Below, in pieces: positions 49,931 to 59,658 of a DNA stretch of 64,000 nt (position 1 is its first letter; the number at the start of each line of letters is the position of its first letter). The notes beneath the pieces were generated by a model. That model made no database searches, was not told the origin of the DNA, and worked only from the letters and a program-made list of their open reading frames with translations. The translations under genes and the position numbers were made by a program. This stretch comes from Mesorhizobium sp. WSM3862 (GTDB taxonomy: Bacteria > Pseudomonadota > Alphaproteobacteria > Rhizobiales > Rhizobiaceae): NCBI RefSeq assembly GCF_002294985.1, contig NZ_NSGE01000001.1, forward strand, positions 804,733-868,732. Reading direction: 5' to 3'.

Positions 49931-51144
49931 TCTGGGAAACCGTCCGCCTTTCGCTGATTTCCATCCGCCGGAACGTGCTGCGCTCGTTCCTGACCCTGCT
50001 CGGCATCGTCATCGGCGTCGCCGCGGTCATTGCCATGCTCACCATCGGCTCCGGCACCACCGAGAAGGTCAAGGCCGACATCTCGAAACTCGGCAGCAAC
50101 CTGCTCGTCGTCCGCTCGGGCCGTCCGGCAGGGCCTGGCGGCCCGGGCGGGCTCGACCAGGTCACCCGACCGCTGGCCGCCAAGGACCTCGAAGCACTGG
50201 TTGCCCATCTCAGCGGCGCACGCGCCATCGCACCGGCGTCGCAAAAACAGGTGCGGGTCATCTTCGGCACGGAGAGCCTGACGTCGGGCGTTACCGGCAC
50301 CGACAGCGCCTATCTCGACGCGCGCGACTGGAAGCTGGTATCGGGCCGCCCCTTCAGCGATTCCGAGGCGCGCGCCGGCGCCGGCGTCTGCCTGATCGGC
50401 GAGACGGTGCGGCAGCAGTTCTTCGGCGCCGGCGATCCGGAGGGGGAGACGATCCGCGTCAACCGCACCTCCTGCCGGATCATCGGCCTGCTCGAGCCGA
50501 AGGGTTACACCGGCTTCGGCCAGGATCAGGACAATGTCGTGCTGATGCCGCTGGCCGCCTACCAGCGGCGCATCGCCGGCAACCGCGACATCGACTCGAT
50601 CTACATCGCCGCCGACGACAGGACGCCGACCACCGAACTGCAGCCGCGCGTCGAGGACATCCTGCGCGACACGCGCCGCATCACGCCGGACCGCGATGCC
50701 GATTTCTCGATCCGCGACATGACCCAGATCGCCGACGCCATGGCAAGCGCCACCACCACCATGACCGGCATGCTGGGTGCCGTCGCCGGCGTCAGCCTTC
50801 TGGTCGGCGGCATCGGCATCATGAACATCATGCTGGTATCGGTCACTGAGCGCACGCGCGAGATCGGCATCAGGCTGGCGATCGGCGCGCACGAAAAACA
50901 CATCCTGATCCAGTTCCTGGTCGAGGCGACGGTGCTGTCGCTGGTCGGCGGCATCATCGGCATCCTGATCGGACTTGCGCTCGCAGGCCTGGCCTCGGTG
51001 ACGCTGACGATACCCTTCGCGCCGAGCCTAGCAGTGATCCTGCTCGCCGTCGGTTTTTCGGCGCTGATCGGCATGGTGTTCGGCTTCTTCCCGGCACTGC
51101 GCGGCGCAAGGCTCGATCCGATCGAGGCGCTAAGGCACGAGTGA
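49927..51144 (+). CDS. MacB-like ABC transporter permease
   Basis: A 405-residue FtsX/MacB-type permease: one N-terminal helix (about 18-40), a large periplasmic domain (about 50-280) and three C-terminal helices, with the typical [23 protein letters not shown] segment spanning the second helix and coupling loop. It is translationally coupled to the ATPase. The transported compound cannot be read from the sequence. It is convergent with the NUDIX gene, 28 bases away. Confidence 0.92.
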   Translation: MIWETVRLSLISIRRNVLRSFLTLLGIVIGVAAVIAMLTIGSGTTEKVKADISKLGSNLLVVRSGRPAGPGGPGGLDQVTRPLAAKDLEALVAHLSGARAIAPASQKQVRVIFGTESLTSGVTGTDSAYLDARDWKLVSGRPFSDSEARAGAGVCLIGETVRQQFFGAGDPEGETIRVNRTSCRIIGLLEPKGYTGFGQDQDNVVLMPLAAYQRRIAGNRDIDSIYIAADDRTPTTELQPRVEDILRDTRRITPDRDADFSIRDMTQIADAMASATTTMTGMLGAVAGVSLLVGGIGIMNIMLVSVTERTREIGIRLAIGAHEKHILIQFLVEATVLSLVGGIIGILIGLALAGLASVTLTIPFAPSLAVILLAVGFSALIGMVFGFFPALRGARLDPIEALRHE

Positions 51145-51172
51145 ACCGCCGCATCGTTGGCCCGTGGCCGTG

Positions 51173-51892
51173 TCAGACCAACTCGTTGGCAAAATGCCAC
51201 TCGATCAGCGGCCTCATATGGCGCATCAAGCCTTCCGGCAGGTCTGCAGCGTGCCGGATGATCACCGGACCTTCGATCTCCGGCTCTTTCTCGGCGGCAA
51301 CGAAGGCGCTGATGCGCCGCGCAAGCTCTTCCGCCGGCTCGGGAACGTGATAGCGGCGGAAGATCACCGTGCCGCTCGAAGTCGACAGCGCATAGTAGCG
51401 CTGTCCGCGGGCGGCGCCCGACAGATCGATCCCGGTTTCCTCGCCCACCTCGCGGATCATGTTGAAATCGATATCGACGACGCCGTCGCGGAAATCGATC
51501 GGCTCGAAGGAGCCGGCGGCGAAATAGACGCGGCCGGCGTTCACCGTGTGCGAGCCCATCCGGATCGCCACCAGCGCATTGTCGCCGGCAACCAGCACGG
51601 CGTGCGCATAGGCATGTTCGGCGCCGCTCAGCTCCCGGTTTTGGCGCCACAGCATGAAAGTCGAGTACTTCACCGCATGACAGCGACCGATGAGCCGGCT
51701 GTCGCGATAGCTCAGCGCTGAAAGCAACACCACGGTGCCGTCATATAGCGCCGGCTTCATCTCCATTTCGCGCCGCCAGTTTTCCGCGATCGCTGTCTGA
51801 TTGTCGCGCTCGAACGGATGCGGGCTGGCGTCGAGCCGTACGTCGACCGCGTCGACCGGCAAAATGACATTGCGCGGCAGGTCGAAGCTCAC
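51173..51892 (-). CDS. NUDIX hydrolase
   Basis: A 239-residue protein whose C-terminal half carries REVGEETGIDL, the core of the NUDIX box that binds the metal and pyrophosphate. The upstream part of the box is degenerate: the usual glutamate eight residues before the arginine is a valine. Substrate class is therefore uncertain (perhaps a nucleoside diphosphate derivative). The N-terminal half (1-90) matches no motif I recognise. It follows the EEP-fold gene by four bases on the same strand, suggesting a two-gene operon. Confidence 0.78.
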   Translation of the reverse strand: MSFDLPRNVILPVDAVDVRLDASPHPFERDNQTAIAENWRREMEMKPALYDGTVVLLSALSYRDSRLIGRCHAVKYSTFMLWRQNRELSGAEHAYAHAVLVAGDNALVAIRMGSHTVNAGRVYFAAGSFEPIDFRDGVVDIDFNMIREVGEETGIDLSGAARGQRYYALSTSSGTVIFRRYHVPEPAEELARRISAFVAAEKEPEIEGPVIIRHAADLPEGLMRHMRPLIEWHFANELV

Positions 51893-51896
51893 GGGC

Positions 51897-53009
51897 TCAG
51901 GCCATGTCCAGGTTGATCACCACCGGGCAATGGTCGGAGGCCTTCGGCCTGTCCCACCCGGCACGCGGAAAACGCTCTACTTCCTGGCCAGGCGGAAAGA
52001 TGGTGCGCCAAGGCTGACCGTTGCGGATGATCTCCGGAACCGCGGTGGCGTTCTTCGCCGCCAAGGCCTTCGACAGCAGGATATAGTCCAATTGGCACAA
52101 ATGCCGCTCTTGCGGGCCGCGCGTGTGATAGAAACTCCAGCGGTCCATCTCGGGCCGCCGCTCGACGACATTTTCGCAAAAGCCGCCTGCGGTCAGAACG
52201 TTGATCGAGGACTGGGCTTCGTCGACGACGTGGAAGCGATAGCCGTCGAAGCTGTCGCCTTCGATCTTCACGCGCTGCCGATAATCGTTCATGTCGCCGC
52301 AGATCGCCCAGCGCTTGTCGGCCGCATGGTCCTTGCCGAAGCGGTCCTCGATGATGCGGCGCACGGCCTGCGCCTCGGCGATGCGCAGTGGCATCGTCGC
52401 CTCGCGGCCATCGAGCCCGTTGCGCGGCGAGCCCATTGACTTGAAATGCACGAGATACAGCGTAAGCGGCACGCCGCCGACCGTCATGTCGATTTCCAGG
52501 CAGTCGCGCCGGAAGACGCGTTCGGTGGCCAGGTGCCCGAACGCCGCCAGCTCCGGCGTGAACAGTCCGAACTGCTCGAACGTGACATAGGCATGGCTGG
52601 TCATGCGCACGAATTCGATCGGCTGCCCCTGCGCGGTCTCGTTGCGCATCATCACGGCGACGTCGATGCCGCGGGAGTCGTTGCCGGCGGTGGTGTATTT
52701 CTGACGATAGCCCTGCCCGATCATCTTGAAGAGATAGCCATATTCGAAGGCCTTCAGCCCCTCGATGTTATCCACCTCCTGCATGCAGATGACGTCGGCG
52801 CGTGTCGCGGCTATGGCGAGCGCGGTAAGCTGGCGGGTGTCGTCGGACTGGGCGATCGCGCGCGCCTGTTCGAGCAGCCTGTATTCTGCTTCGCTCTGGA
52901 TGTCGAACAGCGCCAGTGTTCGGTCCTCGTTGAGCTGGTTGCGATAGCCGGAGAAGTCGAACCTGTTCATCAGGTTCTCGACATTGAAGGTGGCGAGGCG
53001 CAGCGACAT
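51897..53009 (-). CDS. Endonuclease/exonuclease/phosphatase family protein
   Basis: A 370-residue metal-dependent phosphoesterase of the EEP (DNase I-like) fold. Motifs in order are [38 protein letters not shown] and the C-terminal [10 protein letters not shown] with the catalytic Asp-His. There is no signal peptide, so it is probably cytoplasmic. The ATG at 53009 (MSLRLATFN) was chosen over one seven codons upstream. Operon partner of the NUDIX gene. DNA, RNA or phospholipid substrates are all possible. Confidence 0.85.
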   Translation of the reverse strand: MSLRLATFNVENLMNRFDFSGYRNQLNEDRTLALFDIQSEAEYRLLEQARAIAQSDDTRQLTALAIAATRADVICMQEVDNIEGLKAFEYGYLFKMIGQGYRQKYTTAGNDSRGIDVAVMMRNETAQGQPIEFVRMTSHAYVTFEQFGLFTPELAAFGHLATERVFRRDCLEIDMTVGGVPLTLYLVHFKSMGSPRNGLDGREATMPLRIAEAQAVRRIIEDRFGKDHAADKRWAICGDMNDYRQRVKIEGDSFDGYRFHVVDEAQSSINVLTAGGFCENVVERRPEMDRWSFYHTRGPQERHLCQLDYILLSKALAAKNATAVPEIIRNGQPWRTIFPPGQEVERFPRAGWDRPKASDHCPVVINLDMA

Positions 53010-53074
53010 GGCCGAGACCTTTGCCCGCAAGCAATGGCGAACACAAGAGCAGACGCACGCCCGTTATGGTTGAC

Positions 53075-53099
53075 GGAACCTTTCTGTTCATCTTCCGTT
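53075..53099 (+). promoter_or_regulatory. EcfG-type general stress response promoter
   Basis: GGAAC (53075-53079), 16 bases, CGTT (53096-53099): an exact match to the promoter consensus of the alphaproteobacterial general-stress sigma factor EcfG/RpoE2. It lies 72 bases upstream of the BA14K-like gene. Confidence 0.65.
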
Positions 53100-53171
53100 C
53101 AGATGGAAAGTTCCATCAATAGGCCTATTCCCGAGCGTTTTGGGCGTGGGGCCTTACTCGTGGAGAGTGAA

Positions 53172-53768
53172 ATGAAACCGCTCTTGTCTTCCCTTGGATC
53201 CGGGCTTCTGGCCTTGGGTCTCTCCGCTGGGCTGACGGTGCCGTCGATTGCCGGCCCGGTCCTGCAGCCCGATATGTCGACCGTGACCAGCACGGCCGCA
53301 TCCACCATCATCCCCGTTCGCGACAGCTGGGCCGGCGGCAACGACCGGCGGCAGATGTATGACTGGCGCTGGCGGCGCGGCGGTGACTGGCGCGGCCGCG
53401 ATTCCAGATGGCGTGGCGGCGACTTCCGCGCACGTCATTTCTCCCGCAACTGGGATGGAGATCGCAATTGGCGCTGGCGGCATCATCGCCATCATCGCCA
53501 TCGCCACTTCGACAGTGGGGGCGCGGCCATCCTTGGGCTCGGCCTAGGCCTCGGCCTCGGCAGCCTCGCCTACAACAATTTCTACAATCCCTATTATTAC
53601 GATCCCTATCCGCGCTACTATCAGCCGCGGCGCATTTACCGGACCGAGCGGCTTTCCAGGGCCCATGTCCAATGGTGCTACGACCGCTACCGGTCCTATC
53701 GGGCCTGGGACAACACATTCCAGCCCTATAACGGCCCGCGCCGGCAGTGCATTTCGCCCTTTATCTGA
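53172..53768 (+). CDS. BA14K-like secreted protein, arginine/tyrosine-rich
   Basis: A 198-residue protein. A signal peptide (about 1-27, ending SIAG) precedes an Arg/Trp/Asp-rich tract, then an HHRHHRHRH cluster, a glycine-leucine hydrophobic stretch ([13 protein letters not shown]), a Tyr/Pro segment, and a BA14K-type ending with [19 protein letters not shown] and a second cysteine in RRQC. Brucella BA14K is an immunoreactive lectin-like protein. The ATG at 53172 has GGAGA upstream. The EcfG-type promoter implies induction in stress or stationary phase. A strong terminator follows at 53788. Confidence 0.78.
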   Translation: MKPLLSSLGSGLLALGLSAGLTVPSIAGPVLQPDMSTVTSTAASTIIPVRDSWAGGNDRRQMYDWRWRRGGDWRGRDSRWRGGDFRARHFSRNWDGDRNWRWRHHRHHRHRHFDSGGAAILGLGLGLGLGSLAYNNFYNPYYYDPYPRYYQPRRIYRTERLSRAHVQWCYDRYRSYRAWDNTFQPYNGPRRQCISPFI

Positions 53769-53787
53769 GCCCCTCGGCACGAAGCTC

Positions 53788-53817
53788 AACGGCGCCCGGC
53801 GGGCGCCGTTTCTTTTT
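53788..53817 (+). terminator. Intrinsic terminator after the BA14K-like gene
   Basis: Ten-base stem AACGGCGCCC (53788-53797) / GGGCGCCGTT (53801-53810) with a GGC loop, followed by TCTTTTT. Confidence 0.85.
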
Positions 53818-53932
53818 GTCAGGGCGCGCCCGACGGCGACGCGATAACCTTAAATTTAGCAGATGCGTCTATCCGTAATGCGGTGCCCCATATGACGATC
53901 GCCAGGCTGCGATCCGCTAGGACGACTCCGCC

Positions 53933-54217
53933 ATGACCGAGAACGAGTTGAGAGGCAAGCGCCGGCAACGCGTGCTGAAGGGCGCGGCGATCCTGACCGG
54001 CATCAACAATTCCGGGGTCATGTGCACGGTGCGCAACATGCATCCTGGCGGCGCCGAACTGAAGCTGCCGATCGAGGCGCATGTGCCCGACGAATTCCTG
54101 CTTTACGTGACGAAGGACCGGATCGGCTACAAGGCGATCGTCCGCTGGCGCCGCGACGACCGCATCGGCGTGGAATTCGCGGGCACCGAGCCGAAGCCGC
54201 ATTGGCATTACGGCTGA
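53933..54217 (+). CDS. PilZ domain protein
   Basis: A 94-residue stand-alone PilZ protein, the usual receptor fold for cyclic di-GMP. The N-terminal arginine motif RRQRVLK and the downstream NMHPGGAELKL (normally D/NxSxxG) are present; the second motif has HPGG where serine is usual, so binding of c-di-GMP is not certain. No enzymatic domain is attached, and no cellulose or motility genes are nearby. Confidence 0.82.
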   Translation: MTENELRGKRRQRVLKGAAILTGINNSGVMCTVRNMHPGGAELKLPIEAHVPDEFLLYVTKDRIGYKAIVRWRRDDRIGVEFAGTEPKPHWHYG

Positions 54218-54226
54218 GCGTGAGAG

Positions 54227-54252
54227 AAGCCGGCGGATCGCTCCGCCGGCTT
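54227..54252. terminator. Bidirectional hairpin between the PilZ gene and ilvC
   Basis: AAGCCGGCGGA (54227-54237) pairs with TCCGCCGGCTT (54242-54252) around TCGC. The two flanking genes converge here. T-tracts are weak on both sides. Confidence 0.55.
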
Positions 54253-54275
54253 TCACGAAGCATGAATAGACCAAA

Positions 54276-55424
<1,149 letters not shown>

Positions 55425-55435
<11 letters not shown>

Positions 55436-56102
55436 CGGGACCTTGCGGCCGGTTGTTTGCTCTCCCGGTCCTTGAGCCGTAAAGAGCGAGAAACTGCTGC
55501 GTCGCGCGGGCGGCATCGCCGCCGATCGTCGCCTCGGTCAATTGCAGCCGGTCGCCGAGCAGAAGCCGCATCTGCACATCGCGGCCGACCAGACCGAAAA
55601 ACGTCCGGAACGCCGTCTCAGCGTCCTCTAAGTCGAGCAGCCCGGCCTCGCGTCCCGCTTCGAGCACGGGCTTCAGACGCCTGGCCAGCGCGAAACGCCC
55701 ATTCTGCAGCACGATTGCGCCAAGGTCATCCTTCCCGGAGCCGGCATGGCCGACCGCGACACGGTTGAGCGCGATAGACGTATCGCTGGAGATGACCCTC
55801 AGCCAGTCGGAAGCGAAGCGTTCGAGGCTTGCGGTCAGCCAAGCGAGGTCGAGCCCTTTGCGGTCGACCGGCGCCACGCGCACTTTCGAGGCCTGCCATT
55901 GCACCGTCGCCGTCAGCAGCCCGTCGCGGTCGCCGAACCATTTGTAGAGTGTTTCCTTGGAGCAGCTTGCCCGCCGCGCCACGGCGGTCATGGTCAGGTT
56001 GTCGCCGTCTTCGACCAGTAGGCGAAGTGCTGCGTCCAGAACGGCCTGCTGCCGCTCGGTAAGCGTTTCGCTGCTGTCGGTGTCGGCGGCGGCTTGCAAC
56101 AC
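55425..56102 (-). CDS. TetR/AcrR family regulator
   Basis: A 225-residue transcription factor. The N-terminal helix-turn-helix (about 20-65) includes LTMTAVARRASCSKETLYKW and FGDRDGLL; the rest is a helical ligand-binding domain. The start is a GTG at 56102; no ATG precedes the HTH in this frame. The final residues (PGAG) and the stop codon are encoded by the palindromic repeat, which suggests the original C-terminus was replaced when the repeat inserted. No adjacent target gene is obvious; ilvC lies downstream on the same strand. Confidence 0.85.
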
Positions 56103-56230
56103 GTTTTCACCCGTTCCCGGTCGCTCAATAATGCGTACCGTACGTTACGGTTCGGCTTATTGCGCATTCGGGTTTCCAACGCAAGGGGCTGGGGCGAAAA
56201 AATCTGACGGTACCCACAAAGACTCGTGAG

Positions 56231-56686
56231 CTAATCGCCGGCCAGTGGCTCGCGCAGCCGCCCGAGCAGCGCAGCCAGCGTTTCCAGCTCCTTGGCGGAA
56301 AGCTTGTCGCCCATCAGCTCGGCTATGGAGGCGCCATAGACGGCCCAGATGCGGCGGCGCATCTCCCGGCCGCTTGGCGTGATGCGCACTGTCTGGCCAC
56401 GGCCGTCATCCGAGACAGGCAGCTTTTCCAGCAGGCCATCCGCTTCCAGCCGGGCCAGCAGTCGCGACACGTTGTACTGCGCCAACAGAACGCGATCGAT
56501 CAGCTCGAACGGCCGCAAGCCGCCCTCGCCCGCCTCGGCAAGCTCGTGCAGCACGTCGTACCAGGCGAGCGGCGGCAAGCCGCCGGCTTTCAGGGCATAC
56601 TCGGTCTTTTCGACCAGCTGGCGCGACACGCGTATCAGGCGGCCCCAGGCTTTGACGGCCTCGGCCGGAGGAGATTTTCTCGTCAT
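56231..56686 (-). CDS. MarR family regulator
   Basis: A 151-residue winged-helix repressor: core LRPFELIDRVLLAQYNVSRL then LLEKLPVSDDGRGQTVRITP (the wing, with DDGRG). It is divergent from a Rieske ferredoxin/GST pair, and the 94-base gap holds three copies of a GATGCAATTGCATC-type palindrome. It probably represses both itself and the ferredoxin-GST unit until an electrophile or aromatic compound binds. Confidence 0.88.
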   Translation of the reverse strand: MTRKSPPAEAVKAWGRLIRVSRQLVEKTEYALKAGGLPPLAWYDVLHELAEAGEGGLRPFELIDRVLLAQYNVSRLLARLEADGLLEKLPVSDDGRGQTVRITPSGREMRRRIWAVYGASIAELMGDKLSAKELETLAALLGRLREPLAGD

Positions 56687-56692
56687 CGAGGA

Positions 56693-56766
56693 ACTTTATT
56701 CGATAGATGCAATTGCATCAAGCTTGACGGTCGATGCAAACGCATTCATATAGATGCAATTGCATC
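56693..56766. promoter_or_regulatory. Divergent promoters with three MarR operator palindromes
   Basis: Perfect palindromes GATGCAATTGCATC at 56706-56719 and 56753-56766, and an 11/14 match at 56733-56746. A plus-strand promoter, TTGACG (56724-56729), 17 bases, CATATA (56747-56752), has the middle operator filling its spacer and the third covering the start region. A minus-strand promoter, TTGATG, 17 bases, TAAAGT (56693-56721), overlaps the first operator. Both directions would be repressed together. Confidence 0.7.
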
Positions 56767-56780
56767 GATAGGGGTTCCCG

Positions 56781-57086
56781 ATGAAACATGAGATCTGTAA
56801 AGTGGCCGACATCCCGCAGACCGGCAGCCTGATCGCGCCTTTCTTCGGCCGCGACGTCCACGTCTGGCGCAGCGGCGAGCGTATCCGTGCCGCGGCCAAT
56901 GCCTGCCTGCATTTCGGCGGGCCGCTCGACTGCAAGGACGGCGCCTTCATCTGCCAGTGGCACGGCGCCCGCTTCGACATGCAAAGCGGCGAGCGCCTCC
57001 AAGGCCCGGCGCCGAAGGGCTCGCGCCTGATGTTCCTGTCGACCCGCGTCGAGGACGGCGCGCTGAACTATGTCCGGGGAGAATAG
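56781..57086 (+). CDS. Rieske-type [2Fe-2S] ferredoxin
   Basis: A 101-residue protein with Rieske ligands in ACLHFGGPL (Cys, His) and CQWHGARFD (Cys, His), the usual CxH...CxxH pattern. It resembles the small ferredoxins that serve aromatic-ring dioxygenases or act as independent electron carriers. The ATG at 56781 follows the operator region with GGGG upstream. The GST gene starts two bases after its stop. No oxygenase large subunit is nearby, so its partner may be elsewhere. Confidence 0.88.
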   Translation: MKHEICKVADIPQTGSLIAPFFGRDVHVWRSGERIRAAANACLHFGGPLDCKDGAFICQWHGARFDMQSGERLQGPAPKGSRLMFLSTRVEDGALNYVRGE

Positions 57087-57087
57087 G

Positions 57088-57807
57088 ATGACGGCCAAAC
57101 TCACCCTCGTCAGCCATCACCTTTGCCCCTTCGTCCAGCGTGCGGCAATCGCCCTCGCCGAGAAAGGCGTGCCGTTCGAGCGGGTCAATGTCGACCTTGC
57201 CAGCAAGCCCGACTGGTTCAAGGCTATCTCGCCGCTCGGCAAGGTACCGCTGCTCTGCGTTCGAAACGGTAGCAAGGAGGAGATCATTTTCGAATCCGCC
57301 GTCATCCTCGAATTCCTCGAGGAGACGCAGGCCAATCCGTTGCACCCGGCCGATCCGCTCATGCGGGCCAGGCACCGCTCCTGGGTCGAATTCGGTTCGG
57401 CCATCCTCAACGCCATCGGGCGCTTCTATTCCGCCGCCGATGAGGCCGGCTTCCTCGAGGAAAGCAGCGACTTGTCGGAACTGTTTGAGCGTGTCGAGGC
57501 AGAACTGTCGGCAAGGCGGAGCGGTCCGTGGTTCGCCGGGAAGCGCTTCTCGCTGGTCGACGCCGTCTACGGGCCGATCTTCCGCTACTTCGACACGTTC
57601 GACGAGATCGGCGCTTGCGGCATCCTGGACGGTAAGCCTCTCGTCCAGGCCTGGCGCAAGGCGTTGAGCGACCGGCAATCGGTGAAGGAGGCTGTCAGTC
57701 CGGACTATCCGCTGCGGCTGCACGCCTTCCTTCGGGCAAAGGCATCCTATCTTTCGCGAATGATCCGGCTGCAGGCCATTGCGATTCCGCAAGCCCGATC
57801 GGCCTGA
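57088..57807 (+). CDS. Glutathione S-transferase family protein
   Basis: A 239-residue protein with a thioredoxin-like N-terminal domain (SHHLCPFVQRAAIALAEKG; the cysteine is in the omega/beta-type active-site position), the GKVPLL cis-proline and the FESAVILEFLEE glutathione segment, then an all-helical C-terminal domain. It is transcribed with the Rieske gene. The last 113 bases overlap the 3' end of the FAD monooxygenase gene on the other strand, an unusually long tail overlap. Detoxification of electrophiles is the likely theme. Confidence 0.88.
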   Translation: MTAKLTLVSHHLCPFVQRAAIALAEKGVPFERVNVDLASKPDWFKAISPLGKVPLLCVRNGSKEEIIFESAVILEFLEETQANPLHPADPLMRARHRSWVEFGSAILNAIGRFYSAADEAGFLEESSDLSELFERVEAELSARRSGPWFAGKRFSLVDAVYGPIFRYFDTFDEIGACGILDGKPLVQAWRKALSDRQSVKEAVSPDYPLRLHAFLRAKASYLSRMIRLQAIAIPQARSA

Positions 57808-58990
57808 ACGGGTCGATCACCGTTCCCGCGACCATGGCGGCGAGCAACTGCGGCACCGGCGGGATCTTCGCCAGCGCCGCCACCAGCCGGTCGCGCACGA
57901 ACGGCAACACGACGGAGTCCGACTGGTAGAACGGCGTCAACGACAACGACAGCGCCTGGAATACCCGCACGTGCCAGCGGCGTGCCCTTGCATAGGTCAT
58001 CAGCGCTTCGTCGATGTCGCTCGTTCGCGCCAGGGCATGGCTGAGTGCTGCCGCGTCAAGCAGCGCCATGTTCGCGCCTTGCCCGAGCTGCGGACTGGTC
58101 GAATGCGCGGCGTCGCCGATAACCGCCAGACGTCGGCCGGCCGGCAGCCTCATCGTGTGGTGGCCGTAGCGGGCCAGCGAGAGCTGCTCGAAACTGTCGA
58201 TCTGGCTGGTGAAGGCCTCGCATTCTGGCCAGACCGAAACAACCTTCGCCTTCCAGGCGCCCAGACCTTCGGCTCTCACCTGTTCCGCTCCGGCCGGCTT
58301 GAGGCTCCAGAAGAAGGCAGCCATGGCTCCGGCGCCAGTATCCGGCCGGCCGATCGGCAGCACGCCGACCATGATGCTTGCCTTGTCGTAGCGCTGCAGC
58401 AGCGCCTTTTCGTCAAAACCGTCGCGCCATCCGAGTGAGGCCCAGAACGCGCCATAGGTGAGCGGACGCGGCACAGCCGTGTCGCCAAGGCATTGCCGCA
58501 GCCTGGAGCGCCCGCCGCTGGCGTCGACAACCAGATCGAAAGACCCCAGCCGCTTTCCGTTGGCGCAGACCGGCCGCGCACGTTCACCCGTCTCCAGCGT
58601 CTCGATCTCGACATTGGTTTCGATGGGAATTTCCGCGCGCCGGGCAGCGCGATAGAGTACGCCGAAGAGCGCTGCCCGGTGCACCGCGAGACCGAAGCGG
58701 CGACCGCGGCGCGCGTCATAGCGGACATCGAGCACTGTTCGCCCGCTTTTGGCATCGGTCCCGTGTAGCCGCTCGATACGGCTCCCTAGCGAAAGAATCT
58801 CGTCAAGCAGCCCGAGATCGGCGAGCGCCGTCAGCCCGGTCGGCTGCAGCATCAGCCCCGAACCGACGGGCTTCGGCTCGTCGAAGCGCTCGAAGACGGT
58901 GACCTTATGCCCTGCCCGCCTGAGATAGAGCGCCGCAGCCAGTCCGGCCGGCCCCGCGCCGGCGATCGCTATCTCGTAAGGCTTGTCCAT
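57695..58990 (-). CDS. FAD-dependent monooxygenase (flavoprotein hydroxylase family)
   Basis: A 431-residue class A flavoprotein. FAD-binding GAGPAGLAAALYLRRAGH is near the N-terminus, a DG-type segment lies in the middle, and GDAAHSTSPQLGQGANMAL is the second FAD motif, with an extended hydrophobic C-terminus. Such enzymes hydroxylate aromatics or related compounds with NAD(P)H and O2. The ATG at 58990 (MDKPYEIAIAG) gives the standard N-terminus. Its 3' end is shared antisense with the GST gene. Confidence 0.86.
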   Translation of the reverse strand: MDKPYEIAIAGAGPAGLAAALYLRRAGHKVTVFERFDEPKPVGSGLMLQPTGLTALADLGLLDEILSLGSRIERLHGTDAKSGRTVLDVRYDARRGRRFGLAVHRAALFGVLYRAARRAEIPIETNVEIETLETGERARPVCANGKRLGSFDLVVDASGGRSRLRQCLGDTAVPRPLTYGAFWASLGWRDGFDEKALLQRYDKASIMVGVLPIGRPDTGAGAMAAFFWSLKPAGAEQVRAEGLGAWKAKVVSVWPECEAFTSQIDSFEQLSLARYGHHTMRLPAGRRLAVIGDAAHSTSPQLGQGANMALLDAAALSHALARTSDIDEALMTYARARRWHVRVFQALSLSLTPFYQSDSVVLPFVRDRLVAALAKIPPVPQLLAAMVAGTVIDPFRPIGLAESQWPAAGSFAKDRMPLPEGRRAAAADSPD

Positions 58991-59081
58991 TGCGCCCAAA
59001 CCCGAACCGGCGAGGAACAATCCCGCAGCGAAAGCGCGAGATCAAGAGGCGCTTTGACGCTTGTATCGGGGGAGGAAAGGC

Positions 59082-59504
59082 TCAGGCCTGCGCGGCATCG
59101 AAGGCGACGCGCGCCTCACGAACGGCATCGTGGTTGAGCTCGGCCCATTGGATCAGCATCTGCAATGGCGCAAACATCGAGCGGCCGAGATCGGTGAGGC
59201 TGTATTCGACGCTCGGCGGCTTGGTCGGAAAGACTTCGCGATGCACATAGCCGTCGCGCTGCAGATCGTAGAGCGTCTGCGTCAGCATACGCTGCGAAAT
59301 GTCGGGCACCAGGCGGCGCAACTCCCCGAACCGGTACGGCTTCTCGGCCAAAGCCATGACCAGCAGCGAGCTCCATTTGCCGCTGATGCCCTGGATCACA
59401 TCGCGGACCGGGCAGTCGGCGAAATTGCCGCCGCCGGTCATGGCTTTGTAGACCTCGAGCTTCGATTTCAGACTGAAGATCTTGCTGTCCATCGCGACAT
59501 CCAT
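59082..59504 (-). CDS. HxlR family regulator
   Basis: A DUF24/HxlR winged-helix regulator of about 140 residues: [20 protein letters not shown] with the redox-relevant N-terminal cysteine, [20 protein letters not shown] and the wing [11 protein letters not shown]. The start is uncertain (ATG 59504 or 59492). It is divergent from a QorB-like reductase, the same pairing as ytfH and ytfG (qorB) in E. coli. It probably senses quinones or aldehydes through its cysteine. Confidence 0.88.
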   Translation of the reverse strand: MDVAMDSKIFSLKSKLEVYKAMTGGGNFADCPVRDVIQGISGKWSSLLVMALAEKPYRFGELRRLVPDISQRMLTQTLYDLQRDGYVHREVFPTKPPSVEYSLTDLGRSMFAPLQMLIQWAELNHDAVREARVAFDAAQA

Positions 59505-59600
59505 TGATCGAAACGGCGACCCGCCGGTGGTTCCCCGGCTGTGCCTACCTCCCGGAAAACTGCCTTCTTTACGGCCCCTGGTCAATTCTTATTTTAGTGC

Positions 59601-59619
59601 TGGTCTCTTTTTGAGACCA
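59601..59619. promoter_or_regulatory. Operator-like palindrome between hxlR and the qorB-like gene
   Basis: TGGTCTC (59601-59607) and its exact reverse complement GAGACCA (59613-59619) flank TTTTT. It lies in the divergent gap, 40 bases before the reductase ATG, and is the best candidate HxlR site. Confidence 0.5.
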
Positions 59620-59658
59620 TCGTTCAGACCCCTTCGACGCAAATTTCAGGAACTTCCC

